Assembly (NCBI RefSeq): GCF_004006175.1
Contig: NZ_CP033219.1
Span: 3,100,001-3,164,000, forward strand
Direction of reading: 5' to 3'
Source: Parasedimentitalea marina
GTDB lineage: Bacteria; Pseudomonadota; Alphaproteobacteria; Rhodobacterales; Rhodobacteraceae
DNA: 64,000 nucleotides
The notes beneath the pieces are model-generated. The model was not told the origin of the DNA, made no database searches, and saw only the letters and a program-made list of their open reading frames with translations. Both the position numbers and the translations under genes were made by a program. Each line of letters opens with the position of its first letter. Position 1 is the stretch's first letter. Positions 45,809 to 54,237 of the stretch are shown one piece after another.

Positions 45809-46686
45809 CAGTTGGCTGCAGCGCCGCCCGAGGACTTCAGGTAGTTGAAGAACTCAGAATCTGGTGACAACACCATCGAGGAATTGCCCTCCAGCATCGA
45901 CGCACGATACGCGGCCAATGTCCGGTAGAACTCAAAGAACTCGACGTCTTTGCCATAGGCCTCGGCAAAGATTGCGTTCCGCTGCGCATCAGCCTGACCA
46001 CGAATGATCTCGGCCTCACGTTCCGCCTCGGAGACCAGCTCGACCTGAGTACGATCCGCCTGGGCACGAACCCGCTGCGCGGCTTCCTTACCGCGGGCGA
46101 TTTCATCAGCCGCTTCGCGTTCCCGTTCCGCCCGCATCCGGGCAAAGGTGGCCTCGAGGTTAGCTTCCGGCAAGTCAGTCCGCTTCAAACGTACATCGAT
46201 CACTTCCAGTCCCAGAGAGCGAGCCTGCGTAATGGCGCTATTGCGGATCCGCAACATCAGCGTCGCCCGGTCCGACGACAGGATATCGTTGGAGCTGACC
46301 GAACCCAGAACCTCACGCGTTTCAGCGCGCAGGATCGAATCGAGCCGGTTTTCAGCAACCGCGATACCACCTGCACCCACCGCTTGGCGGAATTGACGGA
46401 TATCGACGATGCGATAGCGGGCAAAGGCGTCAACCTTCAACCGGCGATCATCCAGCGGGGTGATCTCCAGCGGGCCGACTTCACGGCTTAGAATACGGTC
46501 GTCATAAGTGACCACTTCTTGGATCAGCGGGATTTTGAAGGCCAAACCGGGCTCTTCTTTAACCGCGACAACCCGGCCGAATTGCAGAACAAGCGCCTTC
46601 TCACGCTCGTCCACGATGAAGACTGCCGATAGTACTGCAACAATTGCAAGCACCAGAACAGGCAGGAGAAATGTAGTTTTCCGCAT
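45808..46686 (-). CDS. hflC: protease modulator HflC
   Basis: A 292-residue SPFH/prohibitin-family protein. It starts with one membrane anchor (TTFLLPVLVLAIVAVLSAVFIV) and an SPFH domain (RKALVLQFGRVVAVKEEPGLAFKIPLIQEV), then a long coiled coil and a C-terminal tail. With HflK it forms a periplasmic cage around FtsH and tunes its proteolysis. It directly follows hflK; the two frames share one base. Confidence 0.96.
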   Translation of the reverse strand: MRKTTFLLPVLVLAIVAVLSAVFIVDEREKALVLQFGRVVAVKEEPGLAFKIPLIQEVVTYDDRILSREVGPLEITPLDDRRLKVDAFARYRIVDIRQFRQAVGAGGIAVAENRLDSILRAETREVLGSVSSNDILSSDRATLMLRIRNSAITQARSLGLEVIDVRLKRTDLPEANLEATFARMRAEREREAADEIARGKEAAQRVRAQADRTQVELVSEAEREAEIIRGQADAQRNAIFAEAYGKDVEFFEFYRTLAAYRASMLEGNSSMVLSPDSEFFNYLKSSGGAAAN

Positions 46687-47846
46687 CAGTTGCCCTCCGT
46701 CCGGCGCAATTCGTTCAGTGGCAGATAGGGCACAACACCCTGACCGTTTCCACCAGCAGTGTCATCCAGAATGACCTTATCAATCCGGCTCAGAACCTCT
46801 TCCATGGTTTCCAGATACAGGCGCTTGCGCGTCACTTCTGGAGCCTTGGAGTATTCTTCCAGCACGGCTGTGAAACGACTTGCTTCACCTTCGGCCTCGT
46901 TTACCACCTGAGCGCGATACGCTTCGGCTTCTTCCAGTGTCTGTGCAGACTGGCCACGGGCGCCAGCCAAAACTTGGTTGGCATAGGCGTCAGCCTGTTT
47001 TTCCAACCGGTCACGTTCCTGACCTGCCGATTGCACAGCTTGAAAGGCCTCGATAACAGACTCGGGTGGATCGGCCTGGTCAAAGTTGACCCGAATGATG
47101 TTGACGCCACTGTCATAGCTATCCAGCGTCGACTGGATCAACTCTTGCAAACTGTCCGAGATAATTCCCCGGTCGCGGTTCAAGATGGGCGCCAGTTCCG
47201 ACTGCGCAATAATTTCACGCATCGCCGATTCAGACACCGCCTGAATGGTCTGCTGTGGGTCACGCAGATTAAACAGGAAGTTCGCCGGATCGTTGATGTT
47301 CCAAACAACCTGGAAATCAATGTCGATGATGTTTTCGTCACCGGTCAGCATTAGTCCGGCATCATTGCCACGCGAGCCTGCACCAATCGTCTCGGTTTGT
47401 TCAACCTTGACCGGGATAACCTCGGCAGTGACCAGTGGCCAAGGCGCAAAGTTCAAGCCCGGCTCACCCGTGGCCGAATATTCGCCCAAGAACAATTCAA
47501 CCGACTGTTCTTCTGGCTTCACGGTGTAAAAGCTGGCCATGCCCCACAAAACTGTAGCGGCAATAACAGCCAACCCGACAGTGCCCTTGGTGAACATGGG
47601 TCCAGCACTACCGCCACCGCGATTGCCGCCGCCTTGACCGTTGCCGCCGCCACGTCCGCCCATCAGCACACGCAACTGTTCCTGGCCTTTTTTCACCAGC
47701 TCGTCGATCTCGGGGATTTGCGGGCCGTCATCATCGGGGCGCTTACCGCCACCGTTGTTGCCACCGTTATCGCCACCGTTACCCCGGTTGCCTCCGCCAC
47801 CGGAAGAGCCTCCGCCCCCCCAGGGGCCACCACTATTGCCCGCCAT
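46686..47846 (-). CDS. hflK: FtsH protease activity modulator HflK
   Basis: A 386-residue SPFH-family partner of HflC. The N-terminus is Gly/Asn/Asp-rich (about 75 residues), a helix follows (GLAVIAATVLWGMASFYTV), then the SPFH domain (YTVKPEEQSVELFLGEYSATGEPGLNFAPWP) and coiled coil. The GGGGN-rich leader is typical of alphaproteobacterial HflK. First gene of the hflK-hflC-DUF2065 unit. Confidence 0.96.
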   Translation of the reverse strand: MAGNSGGPWGGGGSSGGGGNRGNGGDNGGNNGGGKRPDDDGPQIPEIDELVKKGQEQLRVLMGGRGGGNGQGGGNRGGGSAGPMFTKGTVGLAVIAATVLWGMASFYTVKPEEQSVELFLGEYSATGEPGLNFAPWPLVTAEVIPVKVEQTETIGAGSRGNDAGLMLTGDENIIDIDFQVVWNINDPANFLFNLRDPQQTIQAVSESAMREIIAQSELAPILNRDRGIISDSLQELIQSTLDSYDSGVNIIRVNFDQADPPESVIEAFQAVQSAGQERDRLEKQADAYANQVLAGARGQSAQTLEEAEAYRAQVVNEAEGEASRFTAVLEEYSKAPEVTRKRLYLETMEEVLSRIDKVILDDTAGGNGQGVVPYLPLNELRRTEGN

Positions 47847-47914
47847 ATCGTCCTATCCCTATCTCGCCGCACATCGCGGCATTTGTGCTAAACTGAAGCC
47901 TCTGCAGCAATAAT

Positions 47915-49273
47915 TCAAGCGCTGCGCACAGGTGTTTTCAGTGTCACCAATTCTTCGGACATGGTCGGATGTACCGCCACAGTCCGGTCGAAATCTTCTT
48001 TGGTCGCGCCCATCTTGACCGCGATGCCCGCCAGCTGGATCATTTCACCAGCACCCGGCGCCACAATGTGACAACCCAGAACCCTGCGATTGGCCTTGCT
48101 GACCACAAGTTTCATCAAAACACGTTGCGCACGCCCCGCAAAGGCCTGTTGCATCGGCTTGAAGCTGGTCGAGTAGACCTCGATCGGCTCCTGCGCCCGT
48201 GCATCTTCTTCGCTCAGGCCCACAGTGCCCATTTCCGGCTGGGTGAAAATCGCCGTTGGGATCAGCTCGTGATCAACCTTGGTTGGGTTGGCTTTGAACA
48301 CAGTTTCAACAAAGGCCATGCCTTCGCGAATCGCAACTGGCGTCAAATTGACCCGGTCAGTGACATCGCCAATGGCAAAGACCGAGGGCACGCCGGTTTG
48401 GCTGTAGTCATCCACCACGATCTCGCCCTTGCGGCCCCGCTCAACGCCCAGCGCTTCGAGCCCCAGATCATCGGCATTGGGCGCGCGGCCAGTTGCGTAC
48501 ATGACCTTGTCGAACAGATGTTCGTCACCGGCGGTATCGGTCACCCGGATCTTGTCACCATCCTGGCGCATTTCGGCGACATTGGTGTTGAGGCGCAGAT
48601 CGATGCCCGACTGGACCATGCCCTCGGCCACGATGTCACGGGCCTCTTCGTCAAATCCACGCAGGATCTGCGCACCCCGGTAGAACTGCGTGGTTTTCAC
48701 GCCCAAGCCATTCATGATGCCGGCAAACTCAGAAGCGATATAACCGCCACCAACAATCAGCAACGTCTCGGGCAGCTTGTCCAGCAGGAACATGTCATTC
48801 GACGTCACGGCCAGTTCAGAGCCCGGGAAGTCTGGCACAATCGGGCGGCCACCCGTGGCAATCAGGATGTGCTTGGCGGTTTTGCGGCTGCCGTCGGACA
48901 GTTCAACCGTATGGGCATCCACCAGTTTGGCGCGGGCGTCGAATGTTTCCACGCCGTTGTTCTTCAATATGTTGCGATAGATACCTTCAAGGCGATCCAG
49001 CTCCGCATGCAGCTTACCCTTGAAGGTCGGCCAGTTGAAATCACCGGGCTGGATATCCCAACCATAGGCCTGTGCGTCTTCGACCATACCCGCGTATTCG
49101 CTGGCAAAGACCATCAGTTTCTTAGGCACACAGCCCCGGATCACACAGGTGCCGCCATAACGGTCTTCTTCAGCCAGCGCTACCTTGGCACCGTTGTCAC
49201 CCGAAGCCACTCGTGCCGCGCGCACGCCACCCGAGCCGCCGCCGATGACAAAAAGATCATAATCAAAACCCAT
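47915..49273 (-). CDS. gor: glutathione-disulfide reductase
   Basis: A 452-residue FAD enzyme that reduces oxidised glutathione with NADPH. It has the N-terminal FAD motif VIGGGSGGVRAARVAS, the redox disulfide in GGTCVIRGCVPKK, the NADPH motif VGGGYIASEFA, an FAIGDVTDRVNLTPVA segment and the C-terminal dimer region ending in HPTMSEE with the catalytic His. It is followed on the same strand by hflK and preceded 12 bases upstream by rpiA. Confidence 0.96.
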   Translation of the reverse strand: MGFDYDLFVIGGGSGGVRAARVASGDNGAKVALAEEDRYGGTCVIRGCVPKKLMVFASEYAGMVEDAQAYGWDIQPGDFNWPTFKGKLHAELDRLEGIYRNILKNNGVETFDARAKLVDAHTVELSDGSRKTAKHILIATGGRPIVPDFPGSELAVTSNDMFLLDKLPETLLIVGGGYIASEFAGIMNGLGVKTTQFYRGAQILRGFDEEARDIVAEGMVQSGIDLRLNTNVAEMRQDGDKIRVTDTAGDEHLFDKVMYATGRAPNADDLGLEALGVERGRKGEIVVDDYSQTGVPSVFAIGDVTDRVNLTPVAIREGMAFVETVFKANPTKVDHELIPTAIFTQPEMGTVGLSEEDARAQEPIEVYSTSFKPMQQAFAGRAQRVLMKLVVSKANRRVLGCHIVAPGAGEMIQLAGIAVKMGATKEDFDRTVAVHPTMSEELVTLKTPVRSA

Positions 49274-49285
49274 AGTCGTCTATCC

Positions 49286-50074
49286 TTAGTCCGTCAGATC
49301 AGTGAACAGGTTATCGGTTTCAACAAAGTCCAACCGGTCATGTTCCACTGTGCCTTCATTAATGTCGCGCACTTCAACCCGGCCATCGCCGTAGCCGATC
49401 ACCACGGTGTCACAGATATCTATGAACAAGCCGTTTTCAACCACACCCGGCATTTGATTCATCACCAAAGCCAGCTGGCGCGGGTTGCCGATACGTTGCA
49501 AGTGCAGGTCCAGAATGTGGTTGCCTTCATCGGTGATATAGGGTCGGTCACCGTTCATGCGCAGGGTCGCGGAACGGCCCAAAACATCCATGGAAATAAG
49601 GGTTTCCTCGATCAGGGCATGGGTGGTCTGCCAGCCAAACGGGATCACCTCAACAGGCAGTGGAAACGCGCCCAGTGTTTCGACTTCCTTGCCTGCATCC
49701 GTGATCACCACCATTTGATCAGAGGCCGTTGCGACGATCTTTTCCTGCAGCAGTGCGCCGCCACCGCCCTTGATCAGGTTCAAATCTGTGTCGAATTCAT
49801 CGGCACCGTCGATGGTCAGGTCCAGCCATTTGGCCTCGTCCAGCGAGATCACCTCTATCCCAACCTCACGCGCCAGTTCAGCGGTGCGGGTCGAGGTGGG
49901 GACGCCTTTGAATTTCAAACCTTCATCGCGGACCATTTCGCCCAGGCAGCGAACCAACCAGGCGGCGGTTGACCCTGTGCCCAATCCAACTCGCATTCCA
50001 TCCTCGACAAAATCGGCGGCTCGTTTGGCGGCAACAAATTTAGCCTTGTCGATGGGGGACAGTTCTCCGGTCAT
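49286..50074 (-). CDS. rpiA: ribose-5-phosphate isomerase A
   Basis: A 262-residue enzyme interconverting ribose-5-phosphate and ribulose-5-phosphate. It has VGLGTGSTAAWLVRCLG, the active-site DLTIDGADEFDTDLNLIKGGGGALLQEKIVA and FPLPVEVIPFGWQTT. GGAG about nine bases upstream supports the ATG at 50074; 22 more in-frame codons upstream have no similarity. Transcribed with gor, twelve bases downstream. Confidence 0.96.
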   Translation of the reverse strand: MTGELSPIDKAKFVAAKRAADFVEDGMRVGLGTGSTAAWLVRCLGEMVRDEGLKFKGVPTSTRTAELAREVGIEVISLDEAKWLDLTIDGADEFDTDLNLIKGGGGALLQEKIVATASDQMVVITDAGKEVETLGAFPLPVEVIPFGWQTTHALIEETLISMDVLGRSATLRMNGDRPYITDEGNHILDLHLQRIGNPRQLALVMNQMPGVVENGLFIDICDTVVIGYGDGRVEVRDINEGTVEHDRLDFVETDNLFTDLTD

Positions 50075-50387
50075 GACGGTGACTCCGTTGGTGTGTTTTA
50101 TGGCGTTATAGGCAAAGCGGGCCAAGGTTGCGAGTAGCAATTCTCCCCTATAGCCTCGGTCTCAATTTTGCTAAGTTGCTATTGAGTATTTATAAAAAGA
50201 TGAAACACTGTCGCCCGCCTTCATCTTTTCATAAATACTCATCCTCGCCATCAAAAAAGGACCAACGGCGCACGTGCCCGCAACAGCGGCTACCCGTTAC
50301 TGAAAGCACCTGCAAATTTCGTGTTTCCTATCGGAAATGACGCATTTGGGCATCTGTCCTGACTGACCCTGATTTAGGACTGTCGCC
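50075..50387. other. divergent intergenic region with a 21-bp-arm inverted repeat
   Basis: About 310 bases between rpiA and the glutathione transferase gene. It carries the head-to-head GAGTATTT element described separately and no recognisable gene. Confidence 0.5.
50184..50240. repeat. head-to-head GAGTATTT...AAAGATGAA inverted repeat, copies 3 and 4
   Basis: The left arm (50184-50204) begins GAGTATTTATAAAAAG and the right arm (50220-50240) is its reverse complement with one mismatch, separated by 15 bases. Each arm is a copy of the element seen at 33375 and 35724. Confidence 0.8.
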
Positions 50388-51095
50388 ATGACAAACAGCT
50401 ATCGCCTGCATTACGCCCCTGACAATGCCTCGCTGGTCATCCGGCTGGCGCTGGAAGAAATGGGCCAACCCTATGAGACGGTCCTGGTGAACCGGCAGGT
50501 GCAGGCCCAGCGCAGTGCAGCTTTTCGGGAGTTGAATCCAAATGGGCTGATCCCTGTATTGGAAACACCGGATGGGCCAATTTTTGAAACCGCAGCGATT
50601 TTGTTGTGGCTGGCCGACCGCCACGGGACATTGGCGCCAGCTGTGGACAGTGATCAGCGGGCGGGATTTCTGAAATGGTTGTTCTTCATCTCGAACACTC
50701 TGCATGCTGATCTGCGCATTCTGTTTTACCCGGCGCTCTATGTTGGACCGAACCTGACGCATCAGCATGAACTGTGTCACGTTCAACGGCAGCGATTGCA
50801 CAGACACCTCAGCACCATTGATGCCGCTGCGGATCACACAACCGCGTGGCTTTGTGGTGATTCGCCCTCCGTTCTGGACCTGTACCTCGCCTGTCTGCTG
50901 CGGTGGATGGCTTTGTATCCGCAGGGCAGCGACCGCAGTTGGATGGTGCTGACGCAATACCCGTCCCTATATACCATGTGCACCAATCTTGAGCTGCGCC
51001 CATCAGTTTCAGCAGCCCGTATTGCCGAGGGCCTTGGCGCGACGCCATTTACCAGCCCATTTCTGGCCCGACCTCCCGAAGGGACACCCACATAA
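50388..51095 (+). CDS. glutathione S-transferase family protein
   Basis: A 235-residue cytosolic enzyme. The N-terminal thioredoxin-like domain runs to about residue 80 (YAPDNASLVIRLALEEMGQPYETVLVNRQ, ELNPNGLIPVLETPDGPIFETAAILLWLAD, with the cis-Pro and ETAAIL glutathione-binding motif). A helical C-terminal domain follows. Substrate class cannot be inferred. Stop codon overlaps the next gene's ATG by one base, so it is probably co-transcribed with the serine deaminase. Confidence 0.88.
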   Translation: MTNSYRLHYAPDNASLVIRLALEEMGQPYETVLVNRQVQAQRSAAFRELNPNGLIPVLETPDGPIFETAAILLWLADRHGTLAPAVDSDQRAGFLKWLFFISNTLHADLRILFYPALYVGPNLTHQHELCHVQRQRLHRHLSTIDAAADHTTAWLCGDSPSVLDLYLACLLRWMALYPQGSDRSWMVLTQYPSLYTMCTNLELRPSVSAARIAEGLGATPFTSPFLARPPEGTPT

Positions 51096-52468
51096 TGTTT
51101 CTCTCTGTCTTTGACATGTTCAAGGTGGGTATCGGCCCATCGTCGTCCCATACCATGGGCCCAATGGTGGCAGCCGCCAAGTTTTTGGACAAAATGCGCG
51201 CCTCGCCATTTGAATTCCACGGGGTCAAGGCATCCCTGCATGGCTCGCTTGCCTTCACCGGCGTAGGCCACGCCACCGACCGCGCAACAATACTGGGGCT
51301 CGCCGGGTTTCAGCCCGACACCTATGACGATGCCAAGGCCGAAGCGGCGCTGGCCGACATCGCTGCACAGAAAACAGTGCACCCTGACGGTATGGGGCCG
51401 CTGCGGTTTGATCCGGAAACAGACATGGTTTTTGACTATGATCATGCGCTGACCGGCCATGCCAACGGCATGATTCTGATGGCCACCGATGCGCAGGGCG
51501 ACGTGTCGCTGCAGCAGGTTTATTATTCCGTCGGCGGTGGTTTTGTGCTGACCGAAGAAGAACTGGCCGCTGGCAAAGACACCGACGAAGGGGCCCCGGT
51601 CCCCTTCCCGTTTCACTCTGCCACCGAGATGTTGCAGATGGCAAAAGCCAGCGGCAAGACCATTGCCGGGATGAAACGCGCCAATGAGGTGTCGCGCGGC
51701 TGCGAGCAGAGCCTGGCCAAGGGCACTGCTCGGATCTGGCAAGTGATGAATGATTGCATCGAACGCGGGTTGGTGCGCGATGGCATCCTGCCCGGAGGTC
51801 TGAAAGTCCGCCGTCGTGCCAAAGGCATTTACGATGCACTGGTGGCCGAGCGCGGCATGAACCTGACCGCCCCGCATACCATCAACGACTGGATGATCGT
51901 CTATGCCATGGCGGTGAACGAAGAGAACGCCGCAGGTGGACAGGTGGTGACCGCGCCGACCAATGGTGCCGCAGGTGTGTTGCCAGCCACCATCCGCTAT
52001 TATCTGGATCACGTCCCCGGTGCGGCGCCCAGCCATGTCGAGGATCTGCTGCTGACCGCTGCGGCCATCGGCGGGTTGGTCAAATACAATGCCTCGATTT
52101 CCGGCGCCGAGGCCGGCTGTCAGGCTGAAGTTGGATCCGCCGCGGCAATGGCAGCGGCCGGTCTGTGCGCCGTCATGGGCGGTACACCTGAACAAGTCGA
52201 AAACGCCGCAGAAATTGCTCTGGAGCACCATTTGGGCATGACCTGCGACCCGGTCAAAGGCCTGGTGCAGGTGCCCTGCATCGAACGCAACGGGCTGGGG
52301 GCTATCAAAGCGGTTTCGGCCGCCTCGCTGGCGCTGCGCGGGGATGGACAGCACTTTGTTCCACTGGACGCCGTGATCGAAACCATGCGCCAGACCGGCG
52401 AGGACATGCATGAGAAATACAAGGAAACCTCGCTTGGCGGGCTGGCGGTCAACGTCCCCAACTGCTGA
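51095..52468 (+). CDS. L-serine ammonia-lyase
   Basis: A 457-residue single-chain SdaA/SdaB-type deaminase converting L-serine to pyruvate and ammonia with a 4Fe-4S cluster. It has the N-terminal [16 protein letters not shown] motif and the C-terminal cluster cysteines in [18 protein letters not shown] and [11 protein letters not shown]-sdaA coupling by a one-base overlap is clear. Length fits the fused bacterial form. Confidence 0.95.
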   Translation: MFLSVFDMFKVGIGPSSSHTMGPMVAAAKFLDKMRASPFEFHGVKASLHGSLAFTGVGHATDRATILGLAGFQPDTYDDAKAEAALADIAAQKTVHPDGMGPLRFDPETDMVFDYDHALTGHANGMILMATDAQGDVSLQQVYYSVGGGFVLTEEELAAGKDTDEGAPVPFPFHSATEMLQMAKASGKTIAGMKRANEVSRGCEQSLAKGTARIWQVMNDCIERGLVRDGILPGGLKVRRRAKGIYDALVAERGMNLTAPHTINDWMIVYAMAVNEENAAGGQVVTAPTNGAAGVLPATIRYYLDHVPGAAPSHVEDLLLTAAAIGGLVKYNASISGAEAGCQAEVGSAAAMAAAGLCAVMGGTPEQVENAAEIALEHHLGMTCDPVKGLVQVPCIERNGLGAIKAVSAASLALRGDGQHFVPLDAVIETMRQTGEDMHEKYKETSLGGLAVNVPNC

Positions 52469-52523
52469 TTTAATGCTTTCCTACACAACCGTTACTTGCA
52501 TTTCTGCTCATCCGAGCTAGCGT

Positions 52524-53462
52524 TTGGCAATGACACATGATCATCCCACTCTTGGTATCCTGCTGATGTTGGGATTTTGTATTGTTGCCCCGCTTGGGGA
52601 TGCAGTGGCCAAGATGTTGGGTGGCACCATTCCATTGGGCGAGCTGCTGTTTGTCCGCTTTGCTGTGCAGGTGGCGCTGCTGGTTCCTTTGATCTGGGTT
52701 AGCGGCCGCCAATGGCGGATGCAGGGTCAGGTGTTACAGCTGACATTCCTGCGCACGCTTCTGCATATCAGTGGCATCGGCGCTATGTTCACAGCGCTAA
52801 AATACCTGCCGCTAACGGACGCGATCGCAATCGCCTTTGTGATGCCGTTTATTGTGCTGCTGCTGGGCAAATACCTGCTTGGCGAGGAAATTGGACTGCG
52901 GCGTCTGGGGGCCTGCATTGTTGGCTTTGGTGGAACCCTTCTGGTGATCCAGCCCAGCTTCGCCGTGGTCGGATGGCCCGCACTTTGGCCACTGCTGATG
53001 GCCGTGATCTTTTCTTTTTTCATTCTGGTGACCCGGAAAATAGCAAAAAAAACTGATCCTGTTGGCTTACAGGCTGTGTCAGGTGTGATGGCTTGCCTGT
53101 TGCTGGCACCTGTACTGCTGATAGGCAACCGACTGGACATCGCCGCGCTGACCTTGATCATGCCGGATAACCAAGACTGGTTTCTTCTGATGGCCATCGG
53201 CGTGTTGGGCACCACCGCGCATCTGCTGATAACCTGGAGCCTGCGATATGCGCCTGCATCAACGCTGGCATCAATGCAGTATCTGGAAATCCCGGTGGCA
53301 ACCCTGTTTGGCTGGATGATCTTTGACCAACTGCCCAATACGCTGGCCTCGATCGGCATCGCGGTGACAGTTTCAGCCGGGCTTTATGTAATTCTGCGCG
53401 AGCGCATTGCTGCCAGGCAACTTGATGTTACCAGGAAAGTGACCGAGAAATCAGCGGCATAA
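52524..53462 (+). CDS. EamA/DMT family transporter
   Basis: A 312-residue membrane protein with about ten helices in two EamA repeats. The N-terminal half has GILLMLGFCIVAPLGDAVAKMLG and the second half ITWSLRYAPASTLASMQYLEIPVATLFGWMIFDQLP, typical of the RhaT-like/DMT group. Substrate unknown. The gene ends by overlapping the convergent thiN by 35 bases. Confidence 0.9.
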   Translation: MAMTHDHPTLGILLMLGFCIVAPLGDAVAKMLGGTIPLGELLFVRFAVQVALLVPLIWVSGRQWRMQGQVLQLTFLRTLLHISGIGAMFTALKYLPLTDAIAIAFVMPFIVLLLGKYLLGEEIGLRRLGACIVGFGGTLLVIQPSFAVVGWPALWPLLMAVIFSFFILVTRKIAKKTDPVGLQAVSGVMACLLLAPVLLIGNRLDIAALTLIMPDNQDWFLLMAIGVLGTTAHLLITWSLRYAPASTLASMQYLEIPVATLFGWMIFDQLPNTLASIGIAVTVSAGLYVILRERIAARQLDVTRKVTEKSAA

Positions 53463-54165
53463 GTTGCGGCAGATGGTGCCGTGGGATGATCCCAAGCAAC
53501 CCGGGCCCGTTCGGGGTCAAGGACACAGGGCCTGTCGCCTCATTCGACGTCCCGATCAGCCCCATCGGCGACATCTGCACACCGTCAAGCGGCCATTTCA
53601 GTCCGGTCGAGCACCCGGTAACAGCCCCCATGGGGAACAAAGATACAATGTCACCGGCCCGTGTTGGAAGGTTGATTTGCCGAGGAATATGGAAAATCAA
53701 TTCATGTTCGCCCAGCAATATGCAGGGGCTGCCCAATGGCTGAACCAGCGTATTAAACCCGGCCAATTGATGGTCCACACGTTCCCCCAAAAAACCGACT
53801 GCCAGTACGACCGGAGCCTTGATATGGCGCAGGGCCTTGTGGAAATCCGTACTGTCCTGCTCGGCGACTTCAAAAATCCTATTTGGCGCCAACTGGTTGC
53901 GCACTACATTCGAAAGAGAATCCAAGTCTCCAATCACCGCCCGGGGCTCAAACCCAGCGGCAATGGCCCTGTCAGCACCACTGTCAGCGGCAACCAGAAA
54001 AGGCGCCAGGGACAATGCCAACTCCAAATCCCCCGGGGCAACAGCGCCGCCACCCACCAAAGTCACTGGCTCGATCTGGTCAACAATCAACGCTCTACCC
54101 CCAACATTCCTGCAATTTTCGAAACAAGCCACAATCTGGTCACAAAAAGATACGATCAATTGCAT
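53428..54165 (-). CDS. thiamine diphosphokinase
   Basis: An approximately 245-residue enzyme that makes thiamine diphosphate from thiamine and ATP. It has VTLVGGGAVAPGDLELALSLAPFLVAADSGADRAI, the metal motif VIGDLDSL and EQDSTDFHKALRHI, then GFLGERVDHQLAGFN, all typical of the THI80/ThiN fold. The start is uncertain: the ATG at 54165 has no clear ribosome binding site and gives about 25 residues before similarity starts; later TTG/GTG starts are possible. It converges on the DMT gene with a 35-base overlap. Confidence 0.88.
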   Translation of the reverse strand: MQLIVSFCDQIVACFENCRNVGGRALIVDQIEPVTLVGGGAVAPGDLELALSLAPFLVAADSGADRAIAAGFEPRAVIGDLDSLSNVVRNQLAPNRIFEVAEQDSTDFHKALRHIKAPVVLAVGFLGERVDHQLAGFNTLVQPLGSPCILLGEHELIFHIPRQINLPTRAGDIVSLFPMGAVTGCSTGLKWPLDGVQMSPMGLIGTSNEATGPVSLTPNGPGLLGIIPRHHLPQLMPLISRSLSW

Positions 54166-54237
54166 GGATTCGGACAGAATTTGACGCTCTGCGCCTATTA
54201 TGTAAACGGCAATGGCTTTGGCGAGGACAAGATTCCT

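Noticed and set aside
47969..49972. A 667-codon open frame antisense to gor and rpiA
   Set aside because: It mirrors two confirmed enzymes and has no recognisable domain; GC-rich codon bias alone leaves the opposite frame open.
53464..54237. A 258-codon upstream extension of the acidic protein frame
   Set aside because: It runs antisense to the thiamine diphosphokinase gene, has no family motif, and the conserved N-terminal domain begins at the ATG at 54238.
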